A stretch of 64,000 nucleotides of DNA from an uncultured Dehalococcoidia bacterium (GCA_951812625.1 CATOSP010000002.1:1684788-1748787); one strand, 5' to 3'; shown: positions 8,543 to 16,069, counted from the first letter of the stretch. The notes: generated from the sequence alone by a model not told the origin. Made by a program: numbers and translations.

Positions 8543-9937
8543 TCAGACCACGGGCCAGCGTTGCGGGACGGCGATGCCCGTTCGCCTCATGAGGTCGGCC
8601 CCTATTTCCTGTACTTTCTGGATTAGCTCCCACTGGTCGACGAACGTCGGGTTACCTCCCTCAACGACGACCCGGCCATCGACGATGACAGTGTGAACAC
8701 TCCGGCCATCAGCATTGTAGACAAGGTTGTTTACCGGGTTGAAAATGGTGCGCCACTCGGGCCGCCTGGTGTCGAACAGAACGAGGTCGGCCTTCTTGCC
8801 AACCTCTATGGAGCCAATGTCCTGGTCCAACCCCAGAGCCTTTGCACCCTGAATGGTGGCCAGCTCAAGAGCCGTTTCGGCTGGGATCATAGTTACGTCC
8901 TGCCTGCCGTCCTTGTACAGGACTGCAGCCAGGTACATTGACCGCATAGTCTCCACCAGGTTGGAGTTGTTACCAGCGTCCGTGCCTAGACCAACCGTTA
9001 CTCCCCTTTGCAACATTTCCGGCAGCAGGGCTGTCCGGGTCATGCCGGAACCACCCTTTATGGCGGCGGTGGGGCACATAACCGCCCTCGTTCCAGTCCT
9101 GGCCATGCAGTCCACCTCAGCTACCTCCAGGCCAAGGCAGTGGGCCAGAGTGGTATTCGGTCCTAGGAAACCTATGTCCTCCAGATGCTCAGTAGGCAAT
9201 TTCCCGTGGTCGCGCATGGACGCCTCTTTGGACTGCGGCGAGTTGCTGTGATGCAGTGTCAGACCGGTCTGGAATCGCGAGGACAGGTCTTTAGCTGCAT
9301 CGAGAAGTTCCTGGGAGCAAAACGCCTCAGAGAAAGGCATGGCCCAAGCCCTCACACGATCGTCCAACGTGTGATCGAAAGCACGGATTACATCCTCCAT
9401 GTCGGAAATGGCCTCGACGGTGGAGGATTGGGGCAGATTGACAGGGTTGGGCCGGTCGGTCACGTGACGACCCACGATAATGCGGCACCCTGTTTCCTCG
9501 TAGGCCCTCACGCAGGCATCAAGGTGCTTGGTGCTTCCGGGGTCAAGGAAACAGGTCGTGCCATACCGCAACAGCTCGGTGATCCCAAGCAGCGAGGTGT
9601 GGTACTCCTCCTCGGGAGTCATCGCTCCCTGGAGAGTGAAAACGTTGGGCAGGTAGGCGGGGCCAAGATCGTCGGGGAAAATCCCCCTGGTGGCGTGGGC
9701 ATAGCTGATATGCATGTGTCCGTTGCAGAACCCCGGTGTGACCACCATTTCGCTGCCATCGATCACCCTGTCAGTGACCACATCCTTGAGGTCAACGGCC
9801 TTGCCCACGTGGGTTATGCGCTGGCCCTCGATGACGATGGACCCGTCCTGGATGATGCGTCGCTCCGGGTCCAGGGTAAGGATGAATCGGGCGCCGTCGA
9901 TTCTGATTGATCCGGTCTTTGAATCTACGGTGGTCAT
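8543..9937 (-). CDS. amidohydrolase family protein (cytosine deaminase / TRZ-ATZ type)
   Basis: A 464-residue metal-dependent hydrolase of the amidohydrolase superfamily. A short N-terminal beta-sandwich leads to GFCNGHMH (HxH metal site, about residue 70). Then come LHHSNSP (His), LAHCLGL (His) and GLGTDAGNNSN (metal Asp). The C-terminus has IGSIEVGKKADLVLFD, the typical end of the composite domain. The order and spacing match the chlorohydrolase/deaminase group (TrzA, AtzA, SsnA, guanine deaminase). It likely deaminates or dechlorinates a heterocycle, but the substrate is unknown. ATG 9937 is preferred over an in-frame TTG six codons upstream; an AGGGA precedes it. Confidence 0.88.
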   Translation of the reverse strand: MTTVDSKTGSIRIDGARFILTLDPERRIIQDGSIVIEGQRITHVGKAVDLKDVVTDRVIDGSEMVVTPGFCNGHMHISYAHATRGIFPDDLGPAYLPNVFTLQGAMTPEEEYHTSLLGITELLRYGTTCFLDPGSTKHLDACVRAYEETGCRIIVGRHVTDRPNPVNLPQSSTVEAISDMEDVIRAFDHTLDDRVRAWAMPFSEAFCSQELLDAAKDLSSRFQTGLTLHHSNSPQSKEASMRDHGKLPTEHLEDIGFLGPNTTLAHCLGLEVAEVDCMARTGTRAVMCPTAAIKGGSGMTRTALLPEMLQRGVTVGLGTDAGNNSNLVETMRSMYLAAVLYKDGRQDVTMIPAETALELATIQGAKALGLDQDIGSIEVGKKADLVLFDTRRPEWRTIFNPVNNLVYNADGRSVHTVIVDGRVVVEGGNPTFVDQWELIQKVQEIGADLMRRTGIAVPQRWPVV

Positions 9938-10355
9938 GGACAATCCCTGCGTCAAGGTTGTGGATGGAAATCGGCGGAAATGGAACTGGTAAAGCGGGCT
10001 CTTTCCAACAATGCCCTCTCATCTCCACGAGTGTCATGTCCACAACCCCTCGCTAGTTGATCGCGGGCATTGCCGGGGAAAATCTCGGTTTTCCGGTCAA
10101 TTCCGGACATTTCCGGTCACTTTCGCCAGGTGTGGAGATTGGTCAGTCCCGAGCTTGAAAGGCACATTCTCCCGGAGTCCCTGGCACCCCAGCCTTCCCA
10201 CAGAGCACTATGATACGGCAGCGAGTCAGTACCTGGAAAGGGCCAAGTGTCAGCAAGCTAAATCACCCAGACAGGACAGCTTCCTCCTCCATGCTTGCCC
10301 GACAGTCACGCCGTGGGTATGATGCTCGACAACGGCACGGCTGACTGGAGGAATC
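9938..10355. other. divergent intergenic region carrying a dispersed repeat copy
   Basis: This 418-base gap lies between the minus-strand amidohydrolase and the plus-strand LLM gene. Its main content is an imperfect repeat (10075-10253) that also occurs at 52306-52472. The last 30 bases hold the GGAGG ribosome-binding site of the LLM gene. I see no convincing -35/-10 pair, terminator or protein gene here. Confidence 0.6.
10075..10253 (+). repeat. imperfect dispersed intergenic repeat, copy A
   Basis: Copy A shares its overall plan with copy B at 52306-52472. Both start GGGGA, then an AT-richer stretch, then 10-base iterons (TTCCGGTCA, TTCCGGACA and TTCCGGTCA at 10091, 10101 and 10111), then TTTCGCC. 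A less conserved stretch of about 75 bases follows, and then a 44-base ungapped block starting at ATGATACGGCAG (10210), ending AGTGTCAG (10253) and matching copy B at 32 of 44 positions. Both copies lie in divergent intergenic regions and point toward the plus-strand gene. Origin (decayed mobile element, binding-site array or RNA) is unknown. Confidence 0.65.
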
Positions 10356-11309
10356 GTGGCAGATATGCAATTGACTTTCGGGTGCAGCTTCGGAGGGGAG
10401 GACTACTTCGATGTGGCGGAGTTCGCCCGGCGAGCAGAAGCGTTGGGATTCGACCGGATCACATGCGGCGAGCACCTGATGGACGGCAACCCGCCCCGTC
10501 CAACGCTCCTGGGCGTACCGGCAATGGCTGCCGCGGCAGGGGCTACAAGCACATTGAGAGTCATGACCGGAATAGTAATCGCCCCGTTGTACAACCCGGT
10601 CTTGCTCGCCAAGCTGATTGGGACCATTGATTTGGTGTCGAACGGCAGGGTCGACTTCGGCATTGGCATAAGCGGTCAGCGTGGCACTCAGGTTGAGTTC
10701 GACGCCGTACAGGTTTCGGTGAGAACCCGAGGTCGCCGGACCAACGAGATGCTGGAGGTTATGAAACGGCTCTGGACCGAGGAGCACGTCAGCCACCATG
10801 GGCGCTTCTTTGACTTCGAGGATGTGACACTTCTTCCCAGACCTGTACAGCAGCCGCATCCGCCAATCTGGGTTTCAGGCAGGAGCGATGCAGCCATGCG
10901 GCGGGCTGCGCTGATGGGCGATGGGTGGTACCCCTATCTGTTCACGGTGGGTCGACTGAAGCGCACCAACGATGCAATCAGTGAGATCGCCGCAGAGGCT
11001 GGACGAGACCTGACGGAATTTCACTGGGGCGTGAACCAACCCACGTCTCTGTCATTTGACCCGGACGCTGCTCTGGAACAGGCGGTGGCAAATGTGGGAC
11101 AGCGTTACGTTACCCCTGAACGGTCCGCCGAGGACCTGGCAAGGTCATTGTGCATCGTAGGGACCCCGGAGGACTGCGTGGAAGCGATCCGGGAACGGGT
11201 GGACGCCGGCGTCCGGGACTTCAACTTCAGTTTCCTGTCGCCCGACGTGGAGGGGGTGTATCAACAGATGGAGATGTTCTCCACGAGGGTGCTTCACCGC
11301 TTTCGATAA
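10356..11309 (+). CDS. LLM class flavin-dependent oxidoreductase
   Basis: A 317-residue luciferase-like monooxygenase fold (TIM barrel), probably FMN- or F420-dependent. The N-terminus gives LTFGCSFGGEDYFDVAEFAR, then ALGFDRITCGEHL, and the core has TIDLVSNGRVDFGIGISG and HPPIWVSGRSDAAMRRAALM, the family flavin-binding segments. The C-terminus ends with CIVGTPEDCVEAIRERVDAG, the usual VGTPEEV-like motif. The start is GTG at 10356, 4 bases after GGAGGAATC; the next in-frame ATG is three codons in. It is followed 54 bases later by a second LLM gene on the same strand, probably co-transcribed. Substrate unknown; such enzymes oxidise diverse recalcitrant organics. Confidence 0.9.
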   Translation: MADMQLTFGCSFGGEDYFDVAEFARRAEALGFDRITCGEHLMDGNPPRPTLLGVPAMAAAAGATSTLRVMTGIVIAPLYNPVLLAKLIGTIDLVSNGRVDFGIGISGQRGTQVEFDAVQVSVRTRGRRTNEMLEVMKRLWTEEHVSHHGRFFDFEDVTLLPRPVQQPHPPIWVSGRSDAAMRRAALMGDGWYPYLFTVGRLKRTNDAISEIAAEAGRDLTEFHWGVNQPTSLSFDPDAALEQAVANVGQRYVTPERSAEDLARSLCIVGTPEDCVEAIRERVDAGVRDFNFSFLSPDVEGVYQQMEMFSTRVLHRFR

Positions 11310-11363
11310 TCAGGACTGGCTAGGAAAGCTGGTCCGCCAATCGCCTCGATTGAGGGAGGAATC

Positions 11364-12407
11364 ATGGACTTTGGACTTTTTCTGGAGTTCCCCCGCAGGG
11401 AAGGAATTACCCAGGCCGATGCTTTCGATGAATGCTTTGCGCTGGCAGAGAAAGGAGAGGCCCTGGGTGTGGACTCGGTATGGTTGGCGGAGTACCACTT
11501 CAATGCAGGCCGGGTGCTGTCGGCCCCCGTAACCATCGCAAGCTCGATTGCCACGCGCACCAAGCGGGTCAGGATCGGCCTGGCTGTCCTATGCCTCCCT
11601 CTGGGCAACCCGGTGCGGATTGCCGAAGAGGTGGCCACGCTGGACCACATCAGCAAGGGGCGGCTGGAATTCGGTGTCGGCAGGGGCACGTTTCCCAACG
11701 TGCATGAAGGCTACAATGTGCCGTTCCAAGAGAGCCGGGACCGCTTCGAAGAATTCCTTGAAGTGATCGTCACCGCCTGGACCAGCGAGACTTTCTCCTA
11801 CGAGGGCAAGTACTTCTCTTGCACAGACCTGGACATCGAACCGAAGCCGTACCAGTCGCCCCACCCACCCATCCATCTGGGCATTACGTCGGCGGAGAGT
11901 TTCCCCATCATGGGGAATTTGGGACACCCCATATTCATCAACCCCTCGCGTGTCTTCGCCCTCTCAGAACTCGCCCGCCACATCTCAGAGTACCGGAAGG
12001 CCTGGAAACAAGCTGGACACGACGGCGAAGGGAGTGTGGGTCTGAGGCTACCGATATACGTGGCCGAGACATCGGAGCAGGCTCACCACGAGCCCCAGGA
12101 GAGCGCGATGTTCTCCGTCAACCGGCTAGGCAACCGGGTAGCCAGCTATGCCGAGTATGGCGGGACCACGGGCGACTGGCAAGCAGAGTCGGACCGGATA
12201 TTGGGGATGAGCTACGATGACTGGTTACGGGACAAAGTCGCCTACGGAACGCCGGGGGAGGTAACGGACAAACTCCACCGGCTGAGGGAAGAACTAAGCC
12301 TTGATCAGATAGTATTCGAGGTGAACTTCGGCAGCCAGATTCCACCGGAGCGCCAGCACAACTCCCTCCGCATGTTCATGGAAGATGTGGTGCCCCATTT
12401 CAAGTGA
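11364..12407 (+). CDS. LLM class flavin-dependent oxidoreductase (bacterial luciferase alpha-like)
   Basis: A 347-residue luciferase-like monooxygenase. The N-terminus MDFGLFLEFPRREG begins the barrel. It continues with GVDSVWLAEYHFN, the WxxEHH-type motif of the luciferase group, then RIAEEVATLDHISKGRLEFG and VGRGTFPNVHEGYNVP. HPPIHLGITSAESF and YGTPGEVTDKLHRLREEL complete the family pattern. It is more similar to alkanal/alkane monooxygenase members than its upstream neighbour, so the two are not a simple duplication. GGGAGGAATC precedes the ATG, close to the same leader as the upstream gene. It is convergent with fmt. Confidence 0.9.
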   Translation: MDFGLFLEFPRREGITQADAFDECFALAEKGEALGVDSVWLAEYHFNAGRVLSAPVTIASSIATRTKRVRIGLAVLCLPLGNPVRIAEEVATLDHISKGRLEFGVGRGTFPNVHEGYNVPFQESRDRFEEFLEVIVTAWTSETFSYEGKYFSCTDLDIEPKPYQSPHPPIHLGITSAESFPIMGNLGHPIFINPSRVFALSELARHISEYRKAWKQAGHDGEGSVGLRLPIYVAETSEQAHHEPQESAMFSVNRLGNRVASYAEYGGTTGDWQAESDRILGMSYDDWLRDKVAYGTPGEVTDKLHRLREELSLDQIVFEVNFGSQIPPERQHNSLRMFMEDVVPHFK

Positions 12408-12473
12408 GTCGAGAGGCATAGATAATACCGGACGAAACCTCGGAGCAGAGTTGCCACGTGAGTCATGGCCGGA

Positions 12474-13439
12474 TTACTCGAGCCTGGTGCCAATTATCCC
12501 GGGATAGCCGCTGAGGAACTCGGCAGCGGATACGGCACGACGCCCCTCTAGTTGCAATCGCTTGAGACCAAGCAGACCCTGTCCGGTCGATACGGCCAGT
12601 GGCATTTCGTGGCTGGCCGTGCCAAGCACCAGTCCGGGTTCAGCTCCGGTCCCAACTCCGTCCGATAGGGGTGCCACGTCCAGAAACTTGACCACCTTGC
12701 TGTCCCAGTGGGCGAATAGCCCCGGCCACGGAGCGTAAGCCCTGTGGCGGACCGCCAATTGGGCTGCAGTGAGCCTCCAATCAGCAAGGCCATCCTCACG
12801 CCCCAGCTTACTCGTTACTGTTGCTAGCGAATCATCCTGGGGCATTGCCTGGACTGCACCGGCGCTCCAGGGAGCCAGCCACTTCATAAGCAGGTCAGCC
12901 CCCAGGCGAAACAGGTCTTCGGTCAACGACTCAGATGTCTCCATCCCCGACAGGGGATATTCGGACTGGGCTATGATGGGACCGGTGTCCATACCCTCGT
13001 CTAGAAGCATTAGTGTCACGCCCGTGGACGCTTCTTCAGCCAGAAGCGCCGAGGGAACGGGGGATGGGCCACGGTACTTGGGCAACAGTGAGGGATGGAG
13101 GTTTAGACATCCATAACGTGGTATCGCCAGTATGGATGCCGGTAGGAATCTGCCGTAGGCGGCTACGACGATAACGTCAGGGGCGATGGATTCGATCTCC
13201 TCTCCAGCTTCTGAGGTTCTCAGTGAGGGCGGTTGGCGGACCTTCAAGCCGCATTCGAGTGCATGGGCCTTGACCGGAGACAGATCCGGAGCACGGCTCC
13301 GGCCCCTGGGCCTGTCCGGCGGGGTGTATACGGCCTCGACTGATACCTGGCGAGAACGGAGAAGGGCATCCAGCACAGGGATCACGAAAGCTGGAGTGCC
13401 CATGAAGACAGCGCGTACTGGCTCGTCGTTGGTCAGCAT
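12474..13439 (-). CDS. fmt: methionyl-tRNA formyltransferase
   Basis: A 321-residue enzyme that formylates initiator Met-tRNA using 10-formyl-THF. AVFMGTPAFVIPVLDAL opens the Rossmann-like formyltransferase domain. NLHPSLLPKYRGPSP (about residues 111-125) holds the catalytic Asn/His pair with GVTLMLLDEGMDTGPII after it. The C-terminal OB-fold domain follows from about residue 210. Length is normal. A plus-strand RNA unit starts 50 bases beyond its 5' end, so the two are divergent. def and other usual fmt partners are not adjacent. Confidence 0.95.
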   Translation of the reverse strand: MLTNDEPVRAVFMGTPAFVIPVLDALLRSRQVSVEAVYTPPDRPRGRSRAPDLSPVKAHALECGLKVRQPPSLRTSEAGEEIESIAPDVIVVAAYGRFLPASILAIPRYGCLNLHPSLLPKYRGPSPVPSALLAEEASTGVTLMLLDEGMDTGPIIAQSEYPLSGMETSESLTEDLFRLGADLLMKWLAPWSAGAVQAMPQDDSLATVTSKLGREDGLADWRLTAAQLAVRHRAYAPWPGLFAHWDSKVVKFLDVAPLSDGVGTGAEPGLVLGTASHEMPLAVSTGQGLLGLKRLQLEGRRAVSAAEFLSGYPGIIGTRLE

Positions 13440-13490
13440 ACTGGCGCTAGCCTAGTGCGATCGAATTGTTGGAACATGTGAAAATTCGGG

Positions 13491-13520
13491 TTGACATCGT
13501 GGGAAGCCCGTGGTTAGAAT
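13491..13520 (+). promoter_or_regulatory. sigma-A promoter of the RNA unit upstream of rpsP
   Basis: TTGACA at 13491-13496 and TAGAAT at 13515-13520 are separated by 18 bases. The predicted transcript start is about 13527. It faces away from fmt and lies 30 bases before an unusually strong ribosome-binding site. Confidence 0.75.
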
Positions 13521-13564
13521 TACTCAACCGCTTGGCGGAATCTTAGTAAAGGAGGTGATGGCGT

Positions 13565-13636
13565 ATGAAACCTAGTTTAACACCCAGGGGCGATGGTAGG
13601 CATCTGTCTGGACACGACGAGGTGATCGTACACTAA
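13565..13636 (+). CDS. 23-residue small protein or leader peptide
   Basis: An ATG at 13565 opens 23 codons ending with TAA at 13634-13636. The peptide starts MKPSLTPRGDG and ends DEVIVH. AAAGGAGGTGAT (13548-13559) lies 9 bases upstream (counted from GGAGG) and is complementary to the standard 16S rRNA 3' tail over its full length, a far stronger site than any neighbour has. The peptide shows no run of a single amino acid as in classic attenuators. No homologue is recognised. Confidence 0.45.
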   Translation: MKPSLTPRGDGRHLSGHDEVIVH

Positions 13637-13828
13637 CTCGCACCCCTTTACATACGAGAACCCGTTCGTCGGGCCCAGGCCAATGTCTATCATCGCCCCT
13701 AGGATCCCGGGAGTTCATCGGGGGTTAACCGGCAGAGTGGCTGGGCCCGATCCTTTTGTCGGGGAACATCGAGGAATTCCGGGCCGTTATTGGGCCAACC
13801 TCAAAGAACAACGTGCTTGGATGAATGC

Positions 13829-13862
13829 CCCCAGACCCGAACAAGGCTGGGGTTTTCTTTTT
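13829..13862 (+). terminator. rho-independent terminator before the rpsP promoter
   Basis: CCCCAG (13829-13834) pairs with CTGGGG (13847-13852). A further CC/GG pair across a bulged A leaves a 7-base loop. TTTTCTTTTT follows at once. It ends the upstream RNA unit about 45 bases before the rpsP -35 box. Confidence 0.85.
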
Positions 13863-13905
13863 CACAGCGGTGGTCTACTGCCTCCGGCATTGACGACCGC
13901 CAAGA

Positions 13906-13935
13906 TTGACAACGAAAACCGGCCAGCTTTACAAT
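13906..13935 (+). promoter_or_regulatory. sigma-A promoter of rpsP-khpA-rimM
   Basis: TTGACA at 13906-13911, an 18-base spacer and TACAAT at 13930-13935. The predicted start is about 35 bases before the rpsP ATG. Position after a terminator shows that rpsP transcription need not depend on the upstream unit. Confidence 0.82.
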
Positions 13936-13976
13936 TCCCAGCGACCAAGGTGAGGAAGCTAACGTTCGAGGGTTTA

Positions 13977-14345
13977 ATGCTACGAATTCGTCTTAGAAGA
14001 GTGGGGAAAAAGGGGAAACCGTCGTACCGCATCGTTGTAGCGGAGTCTTCCGCGCCACGAGACGGGGCATACGTGGAATGGATTGGCAACTACGATCCAT
14101 TGACCGACCCACCTTCGTATTCCATCAAGGCCGATCGAGCCCAGGAGTGGATTAGCCAGGGCGCCCAGCCTACCGACGCAGTCCAGAGGATATTGGACTG
14201 GTCAGCTACAGCCGTGGCCGACGGCGAAGAAGGCGACCAGTCCGATGCGTATCAGGAAGGCATCGAGACTGAAGAGACAGTCGATGCAGCCATCCCGGCT
14301 GACGATGAATCCGCAGCGTCAGAAGGCGAGTCCTCCACCACATGA
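13977..14345 (+). CDS. rpsP: 30S ribosomal protein S16
   Basis: A 122-residue S16. MLRIRLRRVGKKGKPSYRIV and the DGAYVEWIGNYDP segment are diagnostic. About 80 residues form the ribosomal core. The remaining 40 or so are an acidic tail rich in Glu, Asp, Ala and Ser, longer than in E. coli S16. The frame is open back to 13683, but that part crosses a terminator and a promoter and does not resemble S16, so the ATG at 13977 is used, with GAGGG just before it. Its last codons overlap khpA by 4 bases. Confidence 0.95.
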   Translation: MLRIRLRRVGKKGKPSYRIVVAESSAPRDGAYVEWIGNYDPLTDPPSYSIKADRAQEWISQGAQPTDAVQRILDWSATAVADGEEGDQSDAYQEGIETEETVDAAIPADDESAASEGESSTT

Positions 14346-14569
14346 AAGAGCTTATCGAGTACATCGCCAAGTCGCTGGCCAGCAATCCGGACGCAGTTAC
14401 AGTAACGGAAGATGTTGAGGAAGGGAGGGTAATCCTCCGCCTCGAGGTCGCTCCGGAGGACAAGGGAAAGGTCATCGGAAGACAAGGCAGAGTAGCCCAG
14501 GCGATGCGTGTACTCCTCCGGGTTGCTGCAGTCAAGGACGGCTCGCACGCAATCCTGGAAATAGTCTAG
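14342..14569 (+). CDS. khpA: KH domain RNA-binding protein KhpA
   Basis: A 75-residue single KH domain of the KhpA/YlqC family. GKVIGRQGRVAQAMR contains the GxxG RNA-binding loop, preceded by the strand VILRLEVAPEDKG. It starts in the ATGA overlap with the rpsP stop and is followed by rimM, the common rpsP-khpA-rimM order. KhpA usually pairs with KhpB/Jag (not in the window) and affects small RNAs and cell division. Confidence 0.92.
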   Translation: MKELIEYIAKSLASNPDAVTVTEDVEEGRVILRLEVAPEDKGKVIGRQGRVAQAMRVLLRVAAVKDGSHAILEIV

Positions 14570-14617
14570 CTTGGGTCCGGATTCCTTTCCATCCGTCTGT
14601 ACGAGGCCGAGCCAACC

Positions 14618-15139
14618 TTGGTGAAGCCCGTTGGTGACTTCCCAACCTTCGACCACATAATCGTTGGACAAGTGCTCCAGGCCCACGGCGTCCAGGGACA
14701 GATAAGGGTCAAGGTTCTTAGCGACGTCCCCGAACGTTTCGACCCTGGTCAGACCGTTCATATCGGTCCAGAAGTTTTCCGAATTTCCTTCTCCACGTAT
14801 TCCGGGTCTGACCACGCCCTGGTACAGCTTGACGGCGTAACCACCCGAGACGCCGCCCTGCCATTGGTGGGCCAAGCCGTAACCGTCCCACAGACCGCAG
14901 TTCCCTCACTGGAAGAGGGAGAATATTTCTACTTCCAGCTGCTTGACCTCCGCGTCCTCACCAAGGAACATGAGGAGCTTGGCCAGATCACGGAGATACT
15001 GGAAACAGGCAGCAACGACGTCTACGTGGTTTCGGGTCCAGGCGGCGAGGTTCTCGTTCCTGCACTCACAGACGTGGTGTTGGAGGTGCGCCTGGATGAG
15101 GGCCTGATGATCGTCGACCTGCCCGACGGCCTGCGCTGA
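14618..15139 (+). CDS. rimM: ribosome maturation factor RimM
   Basis: A protein of about 173 residues that binds S19 and helps assemble the 30S head. The N-terminal RimM barrel shows IIVGQVLQAHGVQGQIRVKV. A linker leads to the PRC-barrel half with YFYFQLLDLRV, then LGQITEILETGSNDVYVV and LVPALTDVVLEVRLDEG. All family landmarks are present. The start is either TTG at 14618 or the next codon GTG at 14621; neither has a clear ribosome-binding site. trmD, which commonly follows rimM, is absent here. Confidence 0.93.
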   Translation: MVKPVGDFPTFDHIIVGQVLQAHGVQGQIRVKVLSDVPERFDPGQTVHIGPEVFRISFSTYSGSDHALVQLDGVTTRDAALPLVGQAVTVPQTAVPSLEEGEYFYFQLLDLRVLTKEHEELGQITEILETGSNDVYVVSGPGGEVLVPALTDVVLEVRLDEGLMIVDLPDGLR

Positions 15140-15144
15140 CGGCT

Positions 15145-15174
15145 TTGACCCGCGCAAAATCCGGGTGCTAAAAT
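15145..15174 (+). promoter_or_regulatory. sigma-A promoter of yebC-ruvC-ruvA
   Basis: TTGACC at 15145-15150, an 18-base spacer and TAAAAT at 15169-15174, with TGC before the -10 (extended -10). It starts 5 bases after the rimM stop. The last eight spacer bases and the opening CGCG of the spacer are shared with the rpsF promoter at 57041. Confidence 0.75.
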
Positions 15175-15207
15175 CCTCTCAAATTCTCAGCGGTGGGGGT
15201 GTCTAAG

Positions 15208-15975
15208 ATGTCTGGCCACTCTAAATGGTCCACCATCAAGCACCAGAAAGGCGTAGCGGACGCGAGGCGCGGAGCCATGTTCACCAAGCTCAGCCGCGAC
15301 ATAACACTGGCCGTCCGCGAGGGTGGGAGCGGCGACCCTGAGATGAACTTCAGGCTCCGGCTGGCCATAGACAAGGCCAAGGGCAACAATATGCCCCAGG
15401 ACAATATCACTCGGGCGATCAAGAGGGGGACGGGCGAAGGTGGCGAAGGCCCGGAGAGGCTGGATGAGGTCACCTACGAAGGTTACGGTCCCGGCGGAGG
15501 GGCAATCCTGTTGCAGGCTGTGACTCCCAACCGCAACCGGACCGCCTCAGACGTGCGGGCTGCCTTCAACCGTGGGGGCGGTAATCTGGGCGAGTCCGGT
15601 TGCGTCGCATGGAACTTTGATACCAAGGGAGTGATTAACCTGGAAATCGATGAGGAGGATCGGGCTGAGGAGTTGGGCCTGCTCGCCATCGACGCCGGTG
15701 CAGAGGACATCATAATCGAGGATGGCGTCCTTGAAGTCCACACGGCCCCGGAGACACTGCTGGCCGTGAAGGGAGTGCTGGAGGCCGAAGGGGTGTCCCC
15801 CTCGTCAGCGGAGATTTCCATGGTCCCCAAAACTACCGTCATGCTTGGGGCCAAGGAAGCAGAGCAGACCCTCAGGCTGCTCGACGCTCTGGAAGAACTG
15901 GCAGACATTCAGAAAGCCTACACCAGCGCAGACTTTCCACCGGAAGTGTTGAGCCAGTACCAAGCTGACAACTGA
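15208..15975 (+). CDS. YebC/PmpR family DNA-binding transcriptional regulator
   Basis: A 255-residue YebC/TACO1 protein. MSGHSKWSTIKHQKGVADAR is the near-invariant start and decides the ATG at 15208 over an in-frame ATG five codons upstream. TYEGYGPGGGAILLQAVTPN and NRGGGNLGESGCVAWNFD are further signatures. The family is linked to transcription control and, more recently, to translation of proline-rich stretches. It heads a likely operon with ruvC and ruvA, an order seen in many bacteria. Confidence 0.95.
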   Translation: MSGHSKWSTIKHQKGVADARRGAMFTKLSRDITLAVREGGSGDPEMNFRLRLAIDKAKGNNMPQDNITRAIKRGTGEGGEGPERLDEVTYEGYGPGGGAILLQAVTPNRNRTASDVRAAFNRGGGNLGESGCVAWNFDTKGVINLEIDEEDRAEELGLLAIDAGAEDIIIEDGVLEVHTAPETLLAVKGVLEAEGVSPSSAEISMVPKTTVMLGAKEAEQTLRLLDALEELADIQKAYTSADFPPEVLSQYQADN

Positions 15976-16069
15976 ACGAGGAATCGGGTCAGCTACCGGA
16001 CCCGGCCAACACGAGTGTTCGACCCACCTGGCGGTGGTAGTCCGAAATGTCCGATCTTCGGAGTTTCAC

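Larger units (their letters stand above)
13527..13862 (+). ncRNA. self-contained structured RNA / leader unit, family not recognised
   Basis: A roughly 335-nt transcript is bounded by its own promoter (13491-13520) and an intrinsic terminator (13829-13862), and rpsP has a separate promoter after it. It holds a 23-codon ORF with a perfect Shine-Dalgarno. CGTATG at 13562-13567 (including the ORF start) can pair with CATACG at 13651-13656. A perfect 10-bp helix is possible between TCGGGCCCAG (13669-13678) and CTGGGCCCGA (13741-13750), and shorter hairpins using the same strands compete with it. It lacks the signatures of RNase P RNA, tmRNA and SRP RNA. It may be a small-protein mRNA, a regulatory RNA or an attenuator. 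Confidence 0.5.

Noticed and set aside
13527..13862. tmRNA, RNase P RNA or SRP RNA
   Set aside because: Diagnostic segments (GAGGAAAGTCC-type, TTCGACTCC...CCA, GGAAGGNAGCAGCC-type) are not present.
13683..13976. Long N-terminal extension of S16 (220-residue reading)
   Set aside because: The extension crosses a terminator and a promoter and does not look like protein; S16 begins at MLRIRLRR (13977).
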